A stretch of DNA of 64,000 bases from Inia geoffrensis (GCA_036417435.1 CM070902.1:176802945-176866944), one strand, 5' to 3'; positions 11,901 through 23,800 are shown, counted from the first letter of the stretch. The notes: generated from the letters alone by a model not told the origin. Made by a program: numbers and translations.

Positions 11901-12114
11901 TTTTTTTTTTTTTTTTTTTTTTGCCGTACACGGGCCTCTCACTGTTGTGGCTTCTTCCATTGTGGAGCACAGGCTCCGGACGCGCAGGCTCAGCGGCCAT
12001 GGCTCACGGGCCTAGTCGCTCCGCGGCATGTGGGATCTTCCCAGATCGGGGCACGAACCCGTGTCCCCTGCATCGGCAGGCGGACTCTCAACCACTGCGC
12101 CACCAGGGAAGCCC
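11901..12114 (-). mobile_element. CHR SINE, compact type (second of a pair)
   Basis: Reverse-strand compact SINE with a long T-run at its left and 'accagggaagccc' at its right. Flanked by 'ctggcctcatttttt' at 11886-11900 and 12115-12129. It apparently inserted into the duplication made by the long SINE, or the reverse. Frames inside it encode only the usual SINE-derived peptides. Confidence 0.94.
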
Positions 12115-12129
12115 CTGGCCTCATTTTTT

Positions 12130-13060
12130 AATCATGCCTGTGCAACTGTCTTAGAAGGGTATCAGATTGGTATAAGTAATCTGTCTGAGTCTACTCATTA
12201 GGTAGGCAATGGGAAGGGAAAATTAGCCAGAAAATACAGGGTGAGGACGGAGGAGATGTTAGGGCTTGAGAAAGGAAGGCAGGGTGTTGGTTCAGACTGC
12301 GGTGGTTGGGAAGTGTGGTCCAGCCTAGAAGAAGTAGCATAACTGGGGGGAGGGAGGAGAGGAGACCCTTTGTCCTGTGCACAATGCAGTCCAGTGCTAT
12401 TCTGATCATACGAGGGGTGTAGAGCCAGTGTCCTCGCTTTGTTTGCATCTTATTTATCCAGATGTAGCATTTTTCTCTTAGTAAAGAAAGCAGTGACTCA
12501 TTTCTCCAATAAATTCTTTAGCTCAACTTTGTTTTCAGGCAATCTTTTCTGATACGATTTTTTGTGGTGTGATGCAACTCACAGAAGACACCACGAATCA
12601 TTTTCCCAGATGAGTTTTCTCTATCTTACAGTAATTTAATCAATCAGTAGTTTTATTTTTTAAAACTTAGACTTGTTTTCAGTTAGAACCTATTCAATTA
12701 TAATGAATACAAGGATACAAATCCCCTTTGGTTATATATTTTGTCATTTCTAAACACATAATTAACATGGTGTAATTTCACTTCCAACCATGCCAAGAGA
12801 AACAGGAAAGCAATATAGTGCTTGAATACTTTGTCTATAAAATACAAATACCCTTAATCGTTATGAAGCTTTTGTTCTGTAGAGAAAGATGCCTTTCAAG
12901 AAATGGACTACATGAATAAATTCATTAAGAATATCAATTTTATTTACTATGAAAAGATATTCTTCCTCATGGTAGGAAATGTAGGTTATGATGAACTTAT
13001 CTAGAAACATCTAAGACATCTACTCAGAAGGTAGAGAGTAACTTCCACCCGCCCCACCTC
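12130..13060. other. Unassigned sequence
   Basis: AT-rich in the second half. An 85-codon minus-strand frame at 12191-12448 has no recognisable domain. No repeat identified. Confidence 0.4.
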
Positions 13061-13062
13061 CC

Positions 13063-13277
13063 TGTTTTGTTTTTTTTGTTTTTTTGCGGTACGCAGGCCT
13101 CTCACTGTTGTGGCCTCTCCCGTTGCGGAGCACAGGCTCCGGACGCACAGGCTCAGCAGCCATGGCTCACGGGCCCAGCCGCTCCGCGGCATGTGGGATC
13201 TTTCCGGACCGGGGCACGAACCCGTGTCCCCTGCCTCGGCAGGCGGACCCTCAACCACTGCACCACCAAGGAAGCCC
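13063..13277 (-). mobile_element. CHR SINE, compact young type
   Basis: Reverse-strand compact SINE: T-rich tail at the left, 'gcggtacgcaggcctctcac', ending 'accaaggaagccc'. It faces the plus-strand copy at 13471-13683 head to head across about 190 bp. Three open frames cover it and are artefacts. No clear target-site duplication was seen. Confidence 0.94.
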
Positions 13278-13470
13278 CTAACGTTGTTTTTAAAACAATC
13301 CTGCCAGTTACCATTTTTGAGTAAGATAAGAGGGAAACTATTCATCTGTGTTTCAAACAAGAAACAGTGAAGAATTTCAAGAAGATCACTGACACCAGAA
13401 GTAGAATTTTCCTTAGTAATTATTTTCTAGCTTACTTCTGTCATTTTTCTGAATAAAATAGAAGACGTGC

Positions 13471-13683
13471 GCTTCCCTGGTGGCGCAGTGGTTGAGAGTC
13501 CGCCTGCCGATGCAGGGGACACGGGTTCATGCCCCGGTCCGGGAGGATCCCACGTGCCGCGGAGCGGCTGGGCCCGTGAGCCGTGGCCGCTGAGCCTGCG
13601 CGTCCGGAGCCTGTGCTCCGCAACGGGAGAGGCCACAACAGTAAGAGGCCTGCGTACCACAAAAAAAAAAAAAAAAAAAAAAA
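13471..13683 (+). mobile_element. CHR SINE, compact young type
   Basis: 'gcttccctggtggcgcagtg' head, B box 'gggttcatgccccgg', GC-rich body and a pure A-tail of about 23. Forms an inverted pair with the copy at 13063-13277. The flanks 'gaagacgtg' and 'aaagacata' are only weakly alike. Confidence 0.95.
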
Positions 13684-14298
13684 GACATAATGGAGAAATT
13701 TCTTTTAAACACTAAATGAGCATTGAGATAGAACAGCAGTGAAGCTACTTGTGTTTCCATAGGAGTTTCTGTCTTTGAAGTTTTAGAGACAATTTACTTG
13801 AAATGTTTTAAAGTGTTCTAATACATTTTTCTGTTTCCACATGGTGTTTTTGCCTTGGCAAAATGTGAAGGATGCAAACCCCTGACACATTAAGCATCAA
13901 TCACTCTCTCCTAACCATTTCTCACACCAATTTTGTTGATTCGAAAATATTCACTGTTCATCTTGGTATTCATTATTTATTCACCAACTCTTATTAATAA
14001 TACACAGTCGTAAATGACAAATATCCAAGTTAACACTCTTAGGGCTGTCTTTTGACATTATCCCTGTAAGCACCTAAGTAAACACCTAACAGCTAAAGCT
14101 TAAGGAATAAACTTCAATGAAAAAAGGCAAGGAAAGTGCCACCCTCCTAAAGACAAGTTTATTTATTTTTAGAGTACCATGAAGCTGAATAAACTACTGA
14201 GTCAGCCCAGCTTTCAGGCTGTAAACTTCTTATTTTTTCTCAGTTCCTTCCCTTTTGTTGATCTTTAAAACAAAAGCATTGAAACTGGCTTTGCAAAG
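13684..14298. other. Unassigned AT-rich sequence
   Basis: No gene or repeat recognised. It contains no open frame of note. Confidence 0.4.
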
Positions 14299-14313
14299 CT
14301 ACCCTCACATCTT

Positions 14314-14790
14314 TTTTTTTTTAATTTAAAAATAGGTATATATATAACAAAACACAACTAATCTGGAAAATGGTGAATAATCTAATTTACATAATAATTT
14401 GTAAACATTTTCCACATAGAGTTGTATGAGATAAAGGGTATACTTTGAAAAAAACAATCACTCATATCAATGTTAATAAGCTACAAATAGGATTAAATTC
14501 CTTTCATCATAAAACAGTTGTTGAACCAACAATTTGAGCAATTTATTCCTTAGGTATCTTTTGGGTAAACTGTATTTTTTTTTTTCCCCTGATGATGATT
14601 TTTTTTAACATCTTTATTGGAGTTTAATTGCTTTACAATAGTGTGTTAGTTTCTGCTTCATAACAAAGTGAATCAGTTATACATATACATATGTTCCCAA
14701 ATCTCTTCCCTCTTGCGTCTCCCCCCCACCCTCCCTATCCCACGCCTCTAGGTGGTCACAGAGCACCGAGCTGATGTCCCTGTTCTATGC
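14314..14790 (-). mobile_element. L1 3' end with probable 3' transduction
   Basis: The right part, 14607-14790, is a recognisable L1 3' UTR in reverse orientation ('aacatctttattggag', 'ttctgcttcataacaaagtg', 'ccaccctccctatcccac'). Its T-run is at 14599-14606. To its left lies about 275 bp of unrelated sequence ending in a second T-run (14312-14322). A 15-bp duplication 'ctaccctcacatctt' flanks the whole block at 14299-14313 and 14791-14805. This is the structure expected when L1 transcription reads past its own poly(A) signal and carries downstream DNA along. No clear AATAAA precedes the distal tail, which is the weak point. Confidence 0.8.
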
Positions 14791-15059
14791 CTACCCTCAC
14801 ATCTTATGCTGCAGTTATCTTTGTGGGGTTGAGTCATAAATAGGTAAACTTAAACCAAATGGTAATTCTGCCTACATTTTTATCAACTTTGGGGGGAACA
14901 GACTATTTAAAATGCAGTCGGTCTGTATGAACTGAACATAAATGGATCAATAACAGATGGTGAATCCGTTTTCAAGACTAGTCAAGACAGTGACCTGGGG
15001 TACAGAGTTTACTGGGGAGAAGTTAAAGGAAAGGGTAGTGGGGGAAAGGGGTTCGGGAA

Positions 15060-15180
15060 AAAGGCACCAGACATGAGTTTGAGTCTCAGCTCATCTGAAT
15101 CTCAATTTCCTTGCCTAAAACAGGGGGATAGTTAAATCTTTTGTGCGTGTATAAATAGCCTGTGTATCATAATGACTAGC
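15060..15180 (+). mobile_element. Possible MIR remnant
   Basis: A 'tgagtctcagctc...tcaatttccttgcctaaaac' pattern resembles the MIR core. The copy is weak and bounded on the right by an L1. Confidence 0.45.
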
Positions 15181-15184
15181 ATGG

Positions 15185-15835
15185 AACAGGTGTTTTAAAA
15201 TAGTGGCTAATGCGCTATGGAAAACAATCTGGGGTTTCCTTAAAAAATTAAAAACAGAGCTACCATATGATCCAGCAATCCCACTCCTGGACATATAGCC
15301 AGAAGAGAGGAGAATTCTAACTGGTAAAGATACCTGCACCCCAGCGTTCATAGCAGCACTATTTACGATAGCCGGGACGTGGAAGCCATCGGCAGATGAA
15401 TGGATAAAGAAGATGTGGTATATAGATATGTATACACACGATGGAATATTCCTCAGCCATAAAAAAGGATGCAATAATGCCATCTGCAGCAACATGGATG
15501 GAGCTGGAGACTATCATACTAAGTGAAGTAAGCCAGACAGAGACGAATATCATATGATATCACTTATATGTGGAATCTAAAAAAAAAAATGATACAAACA
15601 AACTTATTTACAAAATAGAAATAGACTCACAGACGCTTGGGATTTACATATACACACTACAATGTATAAACAGATAACTAACAAGGACCTACTGTGTAGC
15701 ACAGGGAACTATGTTCAATATCTTAGCCTATAATGGAAAAGAATCAGAAAAATATGTATGTATGTGTAACTGAATCACTTTGCTGTACACCTGAAACTAA
15801 CACAATATTGCAGGTCAACTATACTTCAATTTTTA
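15185..15835 (+). mobile_element. L1 3' part, 5'-truncated
   Basis: Sense-strand L1 starting in the ORF2 C-terminal region ('gctatggaaaacaatctggg', 'accatatgatccagcaatc') and running through the 3' UTR ('aagtgaagtaagccagac', 'ggacctactgtgtagcac', 'cacctgaaactaacac') to an A-rich end. Stops break the coding part. Minus-strand frames of 64-126 codons here are antisense shadows. Confidence 0.92.
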
Positions 15836-15999
15836 AAAAAACAGTCACATTATTAATAAGAAAAAATATAACAATTTAAATTGCTTTTGCAACTAAAGCC
15901 TATTATCTTAGTTTCAAATCCATGTAACCCAAGCTTTCTAGGCCAGAGCAGCCTGGCAGGGGACAATCAAGGGATAACTACTTCAAAGGTAATAAAATA

Positions 16000-17210
16000 G
16001 CATCATGTTTGCCGTTCCTTGCGTTGCAGTTGCCGCGCCTGTTTCTCTGCTCTGGCAGGACCTCTGGGTGGCCCCGTCTCTCCTTGGCAGGCAGCTGTGG
16101 TCCTACTCTCTGCACATACACCTGTGTGGGTACTGCCCCGGTGCCCCTGCTGATGTGTTCTGTGCTTCCCCACTGTTGCTGGGCTCTCTGGTCATGCCAG
16201 CCTCTGTGCCGTCGCATGTCTGCTGACGTTGGGTCCCCTGCTCTCCATGCTGCCATGCTCCCCCCCATCAGTCATAGACAGTCACCATTTCCCGGAGGGA
16301 AGGCCTCAGGTTCCATGGGGCTCCTGGTGATCATGCTCAGTCTTTTAAGCGTTCAGTTCTCTTACAAGCCTGTCATCCTGTTCAAAGGATTCACGGAGGA
16401 CCCACATCTCTCCCTGCCCGCCATGAACGAGCGTCTCAAGATCCAGCCTAGGGCCAGCCATGTCCCGGGCGTCAGGGTGAGGCAAGTCGGGCCTGAGGGT
16501 CTGGAGGGGAAGGGGCAGAGCTGCTGGGGCCTGGGGCTTGGGCGGTGGCGGGACCCGCCCAGCAGAGGCCAAACTCCTGGTCTGTGGTTCTCCGGCTGCA
16601 TGCCTTTCCCCCAAGCTTGCCCTGTGTTGTTAGCGTACTCAGATACGTTACATGTACTTAATACTACGCCACGAGAGGGAATTTGGGGGCAGGACTTACA
16701 TCTGGCCAAGGCATCTCACGGCTAAAGCTTATGTTAGTTGGTCTGCTTTGCGTGGGATTTAACCGCAGGATAACCTGCACCTGCCGCCCCAAAGTCCCTC
16801 AGGTTTGGAACAGTTAACAGCCCCGTCCAGACACAACTGTTCAGAAAATGCTTGTCTTCCTGGTCTACGTTTTCTTAGCCGCTCTTCCTTGTTCAAGCTG
16901 CCATTGTTGTTCGTTGTTTCCCCCCAGCGTCCGGGGCGTAATCTCTTCCCTGTTTGGTGCTTGGCTCTAAACCCTGGGCTTCGGGTTCTAGCTCTGGACT
17001 CATCCCAAAGGCGGAGGTCGGCCCCTACAGCCAGGCACTTGCACAACCCCCGTGCGGAGGGACGCTGCCCCTCCAGTCCCCACCCCCATCTTCTGGAAGC
17101 CATCAGCTCTCTCTCCTCGGTGAGCCCTGTGATGGTCGCCCCTCCCAGCTCTGACGTTATCTCCCCACGGATGCCTTCACAAAACTCATCTGCCTTTTAA
17201 AATCAACTCT
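16000..17210. other. GC-rich unassigned block with open frames on both strands
   Basis: About 1.2 kb, clearly more GC-rich than its neighbours and free of CHR SINEs or L1. The plus strand is open for 238 codons (16009-16725) and again for 131 codons (16805-17200). The minus strand is open for 114-115 codons at 16362-16709 and 16759-17103. I recognise no domain in any of them. The text 'gggcgtcagggtgaggcaag' near 16470 is compatible with a splice donor. It may be an exon-bearing segment, a CpG-rich regulatory block or an unrecognised ancient LTR element. Opposed open frames and lack of motifs argue against calling a gene. Confidence 0.4.
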
Positions 17211-17547
17211 TAACAACCTTCACAGTTTGATTTGATCCCATATTTTATCACGCCTAGATTCACAGTCATTCTTTAGGATATGGGGCCTCAGGAAAGCTTG
17301 CTCTCTGGGGTCTGTGACAAAGAGTAGACTTGGCCCTCAGACTCTTGGAGGATTCCAGTGCCCAGGGAAGTGTCACCCTGTATTGTGTATTGTACAGACT
17401 CATAATGTATATCTACTTGCAGTTCTCTTACCCCTACCATTGTCTTTTCTCTCTGTTCTTCTTGTGCTGAGCTGTCTGAGGACCTATGTCTACATTCTTG
17501 TTACCCCTTTCAGAACATAAACTCTCACAGATTAGGTCTATGTTCAA
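17211..17547. other. Unassigned sequence
   Basis: No gene or repeat recognised between the GC-rich block and the L1 insertion. Confidence 0.4.
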
Positions 17548-17563
17548 GATGTATTAGGCTATA

Positions 17564-17915
17564 CATTTGCAGCAACATGGATAGACCGAGAGTTGATCAT
17601 ACTAAGTGAAGTAAGTCAGACAGAGAAAGACAAATACCATGTGACATCACTTACATGTGGAATCTAAACTATGACACAAATGAACTTATCTACAAAACAG
17701 AAACAGACTCGCAGACATAGAGAACAGACTTGTGGTTGCCAAGGGAGAGGGGGTGAAGGAGGGATGGATTGGAGTCTGGGGTTAGCAGATGCAAACTATT
17801 ACATATAGAATGGATAAACAACAAGGTCCTACTGTATAGCACAGGGAACTATGTTCAGTATCCTGTGATAAACCATAATGGAAAGAATATGAAAAAGAAT
17901 GTATGTATACACACA

Positions 17916-17946
<31 letters not shown>

Positions 17947-18020
17947 ATTGAATCACTTGGCTGTGCAGCAGAAATTAACACGACATTGTAAATCAACTAG
18001 ACCCCAATAAATTTTTAAAA
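17564..18020 (+). mobile_element. L1 3' end, 5'-truncated, with target-site duplication
   Basis: Sense L1 3' UTR beginning 'catttgcagcaacatggata' and ending 'accccaataaatttttaaaa'. The duplication 'gatgtattaggctata' / 'gatgtattaagctata' is at 17548-17563 and 18021-18036. A (CA)n run (about 17918-17943) has expanded at the TATA/CA-rich part of the L1 3' UTR. It is non-coding. Confidence 0.93.
17914..17944. repeat. (CA)n microsatellite inside an L1
   Basis: CA run that arose within the L1 3' UTR, where related copies carry a short TA/TG-rich stretch. Confidence 0.9.
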
Positions 18021-18036
18021 GATGTATTAAGCTATA

Positions 18037-19079
18037 GAGCATCCATCATAATGATATTTACACTTAGATTTTTAAAAACTACTGTATATTCATTATAATC
18101 ACTATTCTAAAATCAAATTGGGAAGGCAAATTAAAGGTATTATTAGCCATTTGTGGGCCAGCATTTTACTTTACATAAAACTATAAAGATAATGGGTAGG
18201 AGCGTGCTTTGTAAAATACTGTTCAAGTTATTCAGTCATTCCTATACCATTGTTTTTTCATAAATGTGCCAGTTAAATTGAAAAAGTATACTATCCTCTT
18301 TGTTATAATTATGCTTTTAGCCAGAAATAAGCCACTCTTAGCCATGTTTTCACTATTTTCTTTATAGCTGTTGGTTTTCTTTATCCTGTAATAGCTCTGG
18401 TCCTGCAATGATAGTCATAGGATCACATGCCTGAAAGAGAGTTTAAAGTTCTTACCCTTTTCTCTAAGTTTAGGCAGAGCTGCCCTTAAACCTATTCAGA
18501 AAGAAGATATACACCATTGAAAAAAAATGTAAAGTACATGTTTTCCTGCTTATAAATATGAGGCATAACATTTTTAAAAAGAAGTTCTAAAAAATAAAAA
18601 ATAAATAAAAAGAAGTTCTATACCTTCCCTTCATTCCATACCAGACATTTCTGGTTTAACAAGGATCAAAGACAAAACAAAACAAACAGAACCTGGATTT
18701 CTTTTGCTTGTTCTTAGCAGAAGCAGCACTGACTGTGGTTTGACACGACACTCTTAGCAGCCGGTCTGGTTTTCTGTCCCCCTTCACCCTAGTTGCCTGT
18801 GGCTACAACCATGACATGTAGAAAATACCATTAGAAGATGTACGCAGAACAACAAAACGAGTTATAAAGAAAAAAAGCCCAAGGCAATACAATGACCCTT
18901 TCCATATTATTCTCCTGTACTTACTAACTGAACTAGTTACTTAAAACACTAATTACTAGTTACTTAAAAATTATAATGATATACTCAGCTTTATTCCATA
19001 TAACATTACACCATAAATATTTCCATATTCTGACATGGCACTGGTATCTTTCATTTTAATATTAACAGTTTGCTTCAAT
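18037..19079. other. Unassigned AT-rich sequence
   Basis: No gene recognised. It contains a 16-bp A-rich insert at 18590-18605 between two identical 15-mers, listed separately. Confidence 0.4.
18575..18620. repeat. A-rich tract flanked by exact 15-bp direct repeats
   Basis: 'taaaaagaagttcta' occurs at 18575-18589 and 18606-18620, separated only by 'aaaaataaaaaataaa'. This looks like a target-site duplication around a bare A-tail. A local replication duplication is the alternative. Confidence 0.6.
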
Positions 19080-19093
19080 TGAAATAGCATCTT

Positions 19094-19330
19094 TTAAACA
19101 TTTATTACTTATTTCTGTTTTATTATTATTTTGGCTGTGCTGGGCCTTCCTTGTGGCGTGTGGGCCTTTTGTTGTGGGCTTCTCTAGCTGAGGTGCGTGG
19201 GCTTCTCTCTAGGTGCAGCGCATGGGTGGAGTTGTCCCGCGGCATGTGGGATCTTAGTTCCCAGGGATCGAACCCATGTCCCCTGCACTGGAAGGGAGAT
19301 TCTTTACCGCTGGACCGGCAGGGACGTCCC
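19094..19330 (-). mobile_element. CHR SINE, older form
   Basis: Reverse-strand copy with 'ggctgtgctgggccttcctt', 'ggcatgtgggatcttagttc' and the diverged head 'ggcagggacgtccc'. The target-site duplication is 'tgaaatagcatctt' / 'tgaagtagcatctt' at 19080-19093 and 19331-19344. Confidence 0.9.
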
Positions 19331-19344
19331 TGAAGTAGCATCTT

Positions 19345-19940
19345 AATCTGAGTTTTCCAAAAATGAACATTTTCAGGACTAGGTCTGTAATCTCCAATTG
19401 CTTTTCTAAATGATTCTCCTAATTTCTCTACCCTCAGCCAAGCACAAGTGCTCCAGCACTGAATGTTTCAGTGATTTTCATTTGCCCTGAGTTTGGAATA
19501 GGTGTCTCTGAGGTGATTAATCTTTCGGAAACCAAATAAGAGGGAGGAAACTGTCACCTCAGCTGCTGTACACATCAGGTTATTTTAAAACTCAGATTAA
19601 TTTCAGATTATTAGAGAATGATGTAAAATCTTCTATGAGATTATCAGTTATCAGATGTGGTAAAGGGCAGTTAAGAAATGAGAACACTGCCCCTTGCCTG
19701 CTAACGGCCCCGTCTGAAACCTTTTCTCTGGAGGCCCTTTGATAAACGTAAGAACTGAACACCCTAAAGGTTATTCTCTCTTTTCTGATTATTGTATTTC
19801 TCCCTTGTTGAAAAAACCTTCAGTGGCTCCAACTGTCCATAGATAAATTCCAAATCCTGAGACTTGGTTCCGAGGCAACAGAAGGGACACAGGGACCGTG
19901 GAATCCCCAAAGGAGCACAGGCCGCAGACTCAGAGGACCC
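19345..19940. other. Unassigned sequence
   Basis: No gene or repeat recognised. Confidence 0.4.
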
Positions 19941-19944
19941 AGCT

Positions 19945-20060
19945 TCATGTCCCACCCCGTGCTAATACTTGACCTTGCAATTTACTCATCTGCACAGTGA
20001 GAATAAGAGTATCTATTTTACAAGGCTCTGTAGAAGATTAGATGACCTGGAATGAAGGGC
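19945..20060 (+). mobile_element. MIR fragment
   Basis: 'cttgaccttgcaatttactc' followed by 'catctgcacagtgagaataa' matches a degraded MIR core. Confidence 0.6.
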
Positions 20061-20149
20061 CTCCTGGACGGACATGAGTTCCTTTCTTTCTTTCCTCTCC
20101 AGCCTGGGCTCAGCCTTCTTAACGCCACCCACGGTGGATCCCCGAGCCC

Positions 20150-20460
20150 ACCTGTTCCTTTGCTGCTTCCGTACATCTGCTTTTCCTCATAGTCCCTCCA
20201 TCCAATGCTCATTCCTCAGATCTCTACAATCCTACTTAAGACCCACGTAGGAAGTCTTTCCAGGCTTATCTCCCCAACTGAAATGGACTTGTCTCCTGTA
20301 ACAGCACCTACCTCCTAGCGTTTATCAAGTTGCTGTGTGATGACTGTACACAGGGCTACACATGCCCCTTGGAAATGGAGCCTGTGTCTCAGACCTCGAT
20401 ACTTGTGTATCCCTTCATCACCTTGCACAATGCCTGGTAAATAGGTGTCTGCTTACTGTT
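20150..20460 (+). mobile_element. L2 3' end
   Basis: Degraded L2 3' region: 'gaagtctttccaggcttatc', 'acagcacctacctcctagc', 'gcacaatgcctggtaaatag'. L2 is an ancient mammalian LINE, and this fragment is non-coding. Confidence 0.65.
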
Positions 20461-20899
20461 GGCTTTATTTACGTCTATCCTGTTATATTCCATGCCTTTT
20501 TCCCCTGCCCACTCCGCCCCCGTCTCTGCCTTTATTCCTTATATTTCATATGCAGGGACATTCATCCCAATAAGCAAAAGAAATGACGGTTTTAAGAAAG
20601 GGAGGGAAGAGAATACTAGCCTTGTCAAGGAAGCAGCTTCTGCACGCCTAAACCTGTCTGCTTTGGGACGGGGGCCAAAGTCAGGGTGCCCAAGACTGTG
20701 CCAGCTCTTTTTCATTCATTTATTTATTTCCTTATTAGTCATCCATTTTACACACATCAGTGTATACATGTCAATCCCAATCTCCCAATTCATCCCACCA
20801 CCACCACCCCCCTGCATCCTCCCCTTGGTGTCCAAACGTTTTTTCTCTACTACTGCGTCTCAATTTCTGCTCTGCACACCGGTTCATCTGTACCATTTT

Positions 20900-23800
20900 C
20901 TAGGTTCCACATATATGCGTTAATATACGATATTTGTTTTTCTCTTTCTGACTTACTTCACTCTGTATGACACTCTGTAGATACATCCATGGCTCTACAA
21001 ATGACCCAATTTCATTCCTTTTTATGGCTGAGTAATATTTCATTGTATATATGTGCCACATCTTCTTTATCCATTCGTCTGTCGATGGGCGTTTAGGTTG
21101 CTTCCATGACCTGGCTATTGTAAACAGCGCCGCAATGAACATTGGGGGGCATGTGTCTTTTGAATTATGGTTTTCTCTGGGTATATGACCAAGAGTGGGA
21201 TTGCTGGGTCATATGGTAATTCTATTTTTAGTTCTTCAAGGAACCTCCATACTGTGCTCCATAGTGGCTATATCAATCTACATTTCCACCAACAGTGCAA
21301 GAGGGTTCCCTTTTCTCCACACCCTCTCCAGCATTTGTTGTTTGTAGATTCTCTGATGATGCCCATGCTAACTGGTGTGAGGTGATACCTCATTGTAGTT
21401 TTGATTTGCATTTCGCTAATGATTAGTGATGTTGAGCAGCTTTTCATGTGCTTCTTGGCCATCTGTATGTCTTCTTTGGAGAAATGTCTATTTAGGCCTT
21501 TTGCCCATTTTTAGATTGGTTGTTTGTTTTTTTAATATTGAGCTGCATGAGCTGTTTATATATTTTGGAGATTAATCCTTTGTCAGTTGCTTCATTTGCA
21601 AATATTTTCTCCCATTCTGATGGTTGTCTCTTCGTCTTGTTTATGGTTTCCTTTGCTGTGCAAAAGCTTTGAAGTTTCATTAGGTCTCATTTGTTTATTT
21701 TTGTTTTTATTTCCATTACTCTAGGAGGTGGATCAAAAAAGATCTTGCTGTGATTTATGTCAAAGAGTGTTCTTCCTATGTTTTCCTCTAAGAATTTTAT
21801 AGTGTCTGGTCTTTCTTACATTTAGGTCTCTAATCCATTTTGAGTTTATTTTTGTGTATGGTGTCAGGGAGTGTTCTAATTTCATTCTTTTACATGTAGC
21901 TGTCCAGTTTTCCCAGCACCACTTATTGAAGAGACTGTCTTCTCTCCATTGTATATCCTTGCCTCCTTTGTCGTAGATTAGTTGACCATAGGTGTGTGGG
22001 TTTATCTCTGGGCTTTCTATCCTGTTCCATTGATCTATATTTCTCTTTTTGTGCCAGTACCATATTATCTAGATTACTGTAGCTTTGTAGTAGTGTCTGA
22101 AGTCAGGGAGTCTGATTCCTCTAGCTCTGTTTTTTTCCCCTCAAGACTGCTTCGGCTATGCAGGGTCTTTTGTGTCTCCATACAAATTTTAAGATTTTTT
22201 GTTCTAGTTCTGTAAAAAAATGCCATTGGTAACTTGATAGGGATTGCATTGAATCTGTAGATTGCTTTGGGTAGTATAGTCATTTTCACAATGTTGATTC
22301 TTCCAATCCAAGAACATGGTATATCTCTCCATCTGTTGGTATCATCTTTAATTTCTTTCATCAGTGTCTTTTAGTTTTCTGCATACAGGTCTTTTGTCTC
22401 CCTAGGTAGGTTTATTCCTAGGTATTTGATTCTTTTTGTTGCAATGGTAAATGGGAGTGTTTCCTTAATTTCTCTTTCAGATTTTTCATCATTAGTGTAT
22501 AGGAATGCAAGAGACTTCTGTGCATTAATTTTGTACCCTGCAACTTTACCAAATTCATTGATTAGCTCTAGTAGTTTTCTGGTAGCATCTTTAGGATTCT
22601 CTATGTATAGTATCATGTCATCTGCAAGCAGTGACAGTTTTACTTCTTCTTTTGCAATTTGTATTCCTTTTATTTCTTTTTCTTCTTTGATTGCCGTGGC
22701 TAAAACTTCCAAAACTATGTTGAATAATAGTGGTGAGAGTGGACATCCTTGTCTTGTTCCTGATCTTAGAGGAAATGCTTTCAGTTTTTCACTGTTGAGA
22801 ATGATGTTCGCTGTGGGTTTGCTATGGCTTTTATTATGTTGAAATAGGTTCCCTCTATGCCCACTTTCTGGAGAGTTTTTATCATAAATGGGTGTTGAAT
22901 TTTGTCAAAAGCTTTTGGTGCATCTATTGGGATGATGATATGGTTTTTCTCCTTCAATTTGTTAACATGGTGTATCACACTGATTGATTTGCATATATTG
23001 AAGAATCCTTGCATCTCTGGGATAAATCCCACTTGATCATGGAGTATGATCCTTTTAATGTGTTGTTGGATTCTGTTTGGTAGTATTTTGTTGAGGATTT
23101 TTGCCTCTCTATTCATCAGTGATATTGGTCTATAATTTTCTTTTTTTTTGTAGTATCTTTGTCTGGTTTTGGTATCAGGGTGATGGTGGCCTCATAGAAT
23201 GAGTTTGGGAGTGTTCCTTCCTCTGCAATTTTTTGGAAGAGTTCAAGAAGGATGGGTGTTAGCTCTTCTCTAAATGTTTGATAGAATTCACCTGTGAAGC
23301 CATCTGGTCCTGGACTTTTGTTTGTTGGGAGATTTTAAATCACAGTTTCAATTTCAGTGCTTGTGATTGGTCTGTTCATATTTTCTATTTCTTCCTGGTT
23401 CAGTCTCAGAAGGTTGTGCTTTTCTAAGAATTTGTCCATTTCTTCCAGGTTGTCCATTTTATTGGCATACAGTTGCTTCTAGTAATCTCTCGTGATCCTT
23501 TGTATCTCTGCGGTGTCTGTTGTAACTTCTCCTTTTTCATTTCTAATTTTAATGAGTCCTCTCCCTCTTTCTTGATGAGTCTGGCTAATGTTTTATCAAT
23601 TTTGTTTATCTTCTCAAAGAACCAGCTTTTATTTTTATTGATCTTTGCTATTGTTTTCTTTGTTTCTATTTCATTTATTTCTGCTCTGATCTTTATGATT
23701 TCTTTCCTTCTGCTAACTTTGGGTTTTGTTTGTTCTTCTTTCTCTAGTTCCTTTAGGTGTTAAGTTTAGATTGTTTATTTGAGATTTTTCTTGTTTCTTG

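Noticed and set aside
11886..12129. CRISPR-like repeat array from three identical 15-mers
   Set aside because: The 15-mers are target-site duplications around two SINEs; spacers are SINE bodies and the DNA is mammalian.
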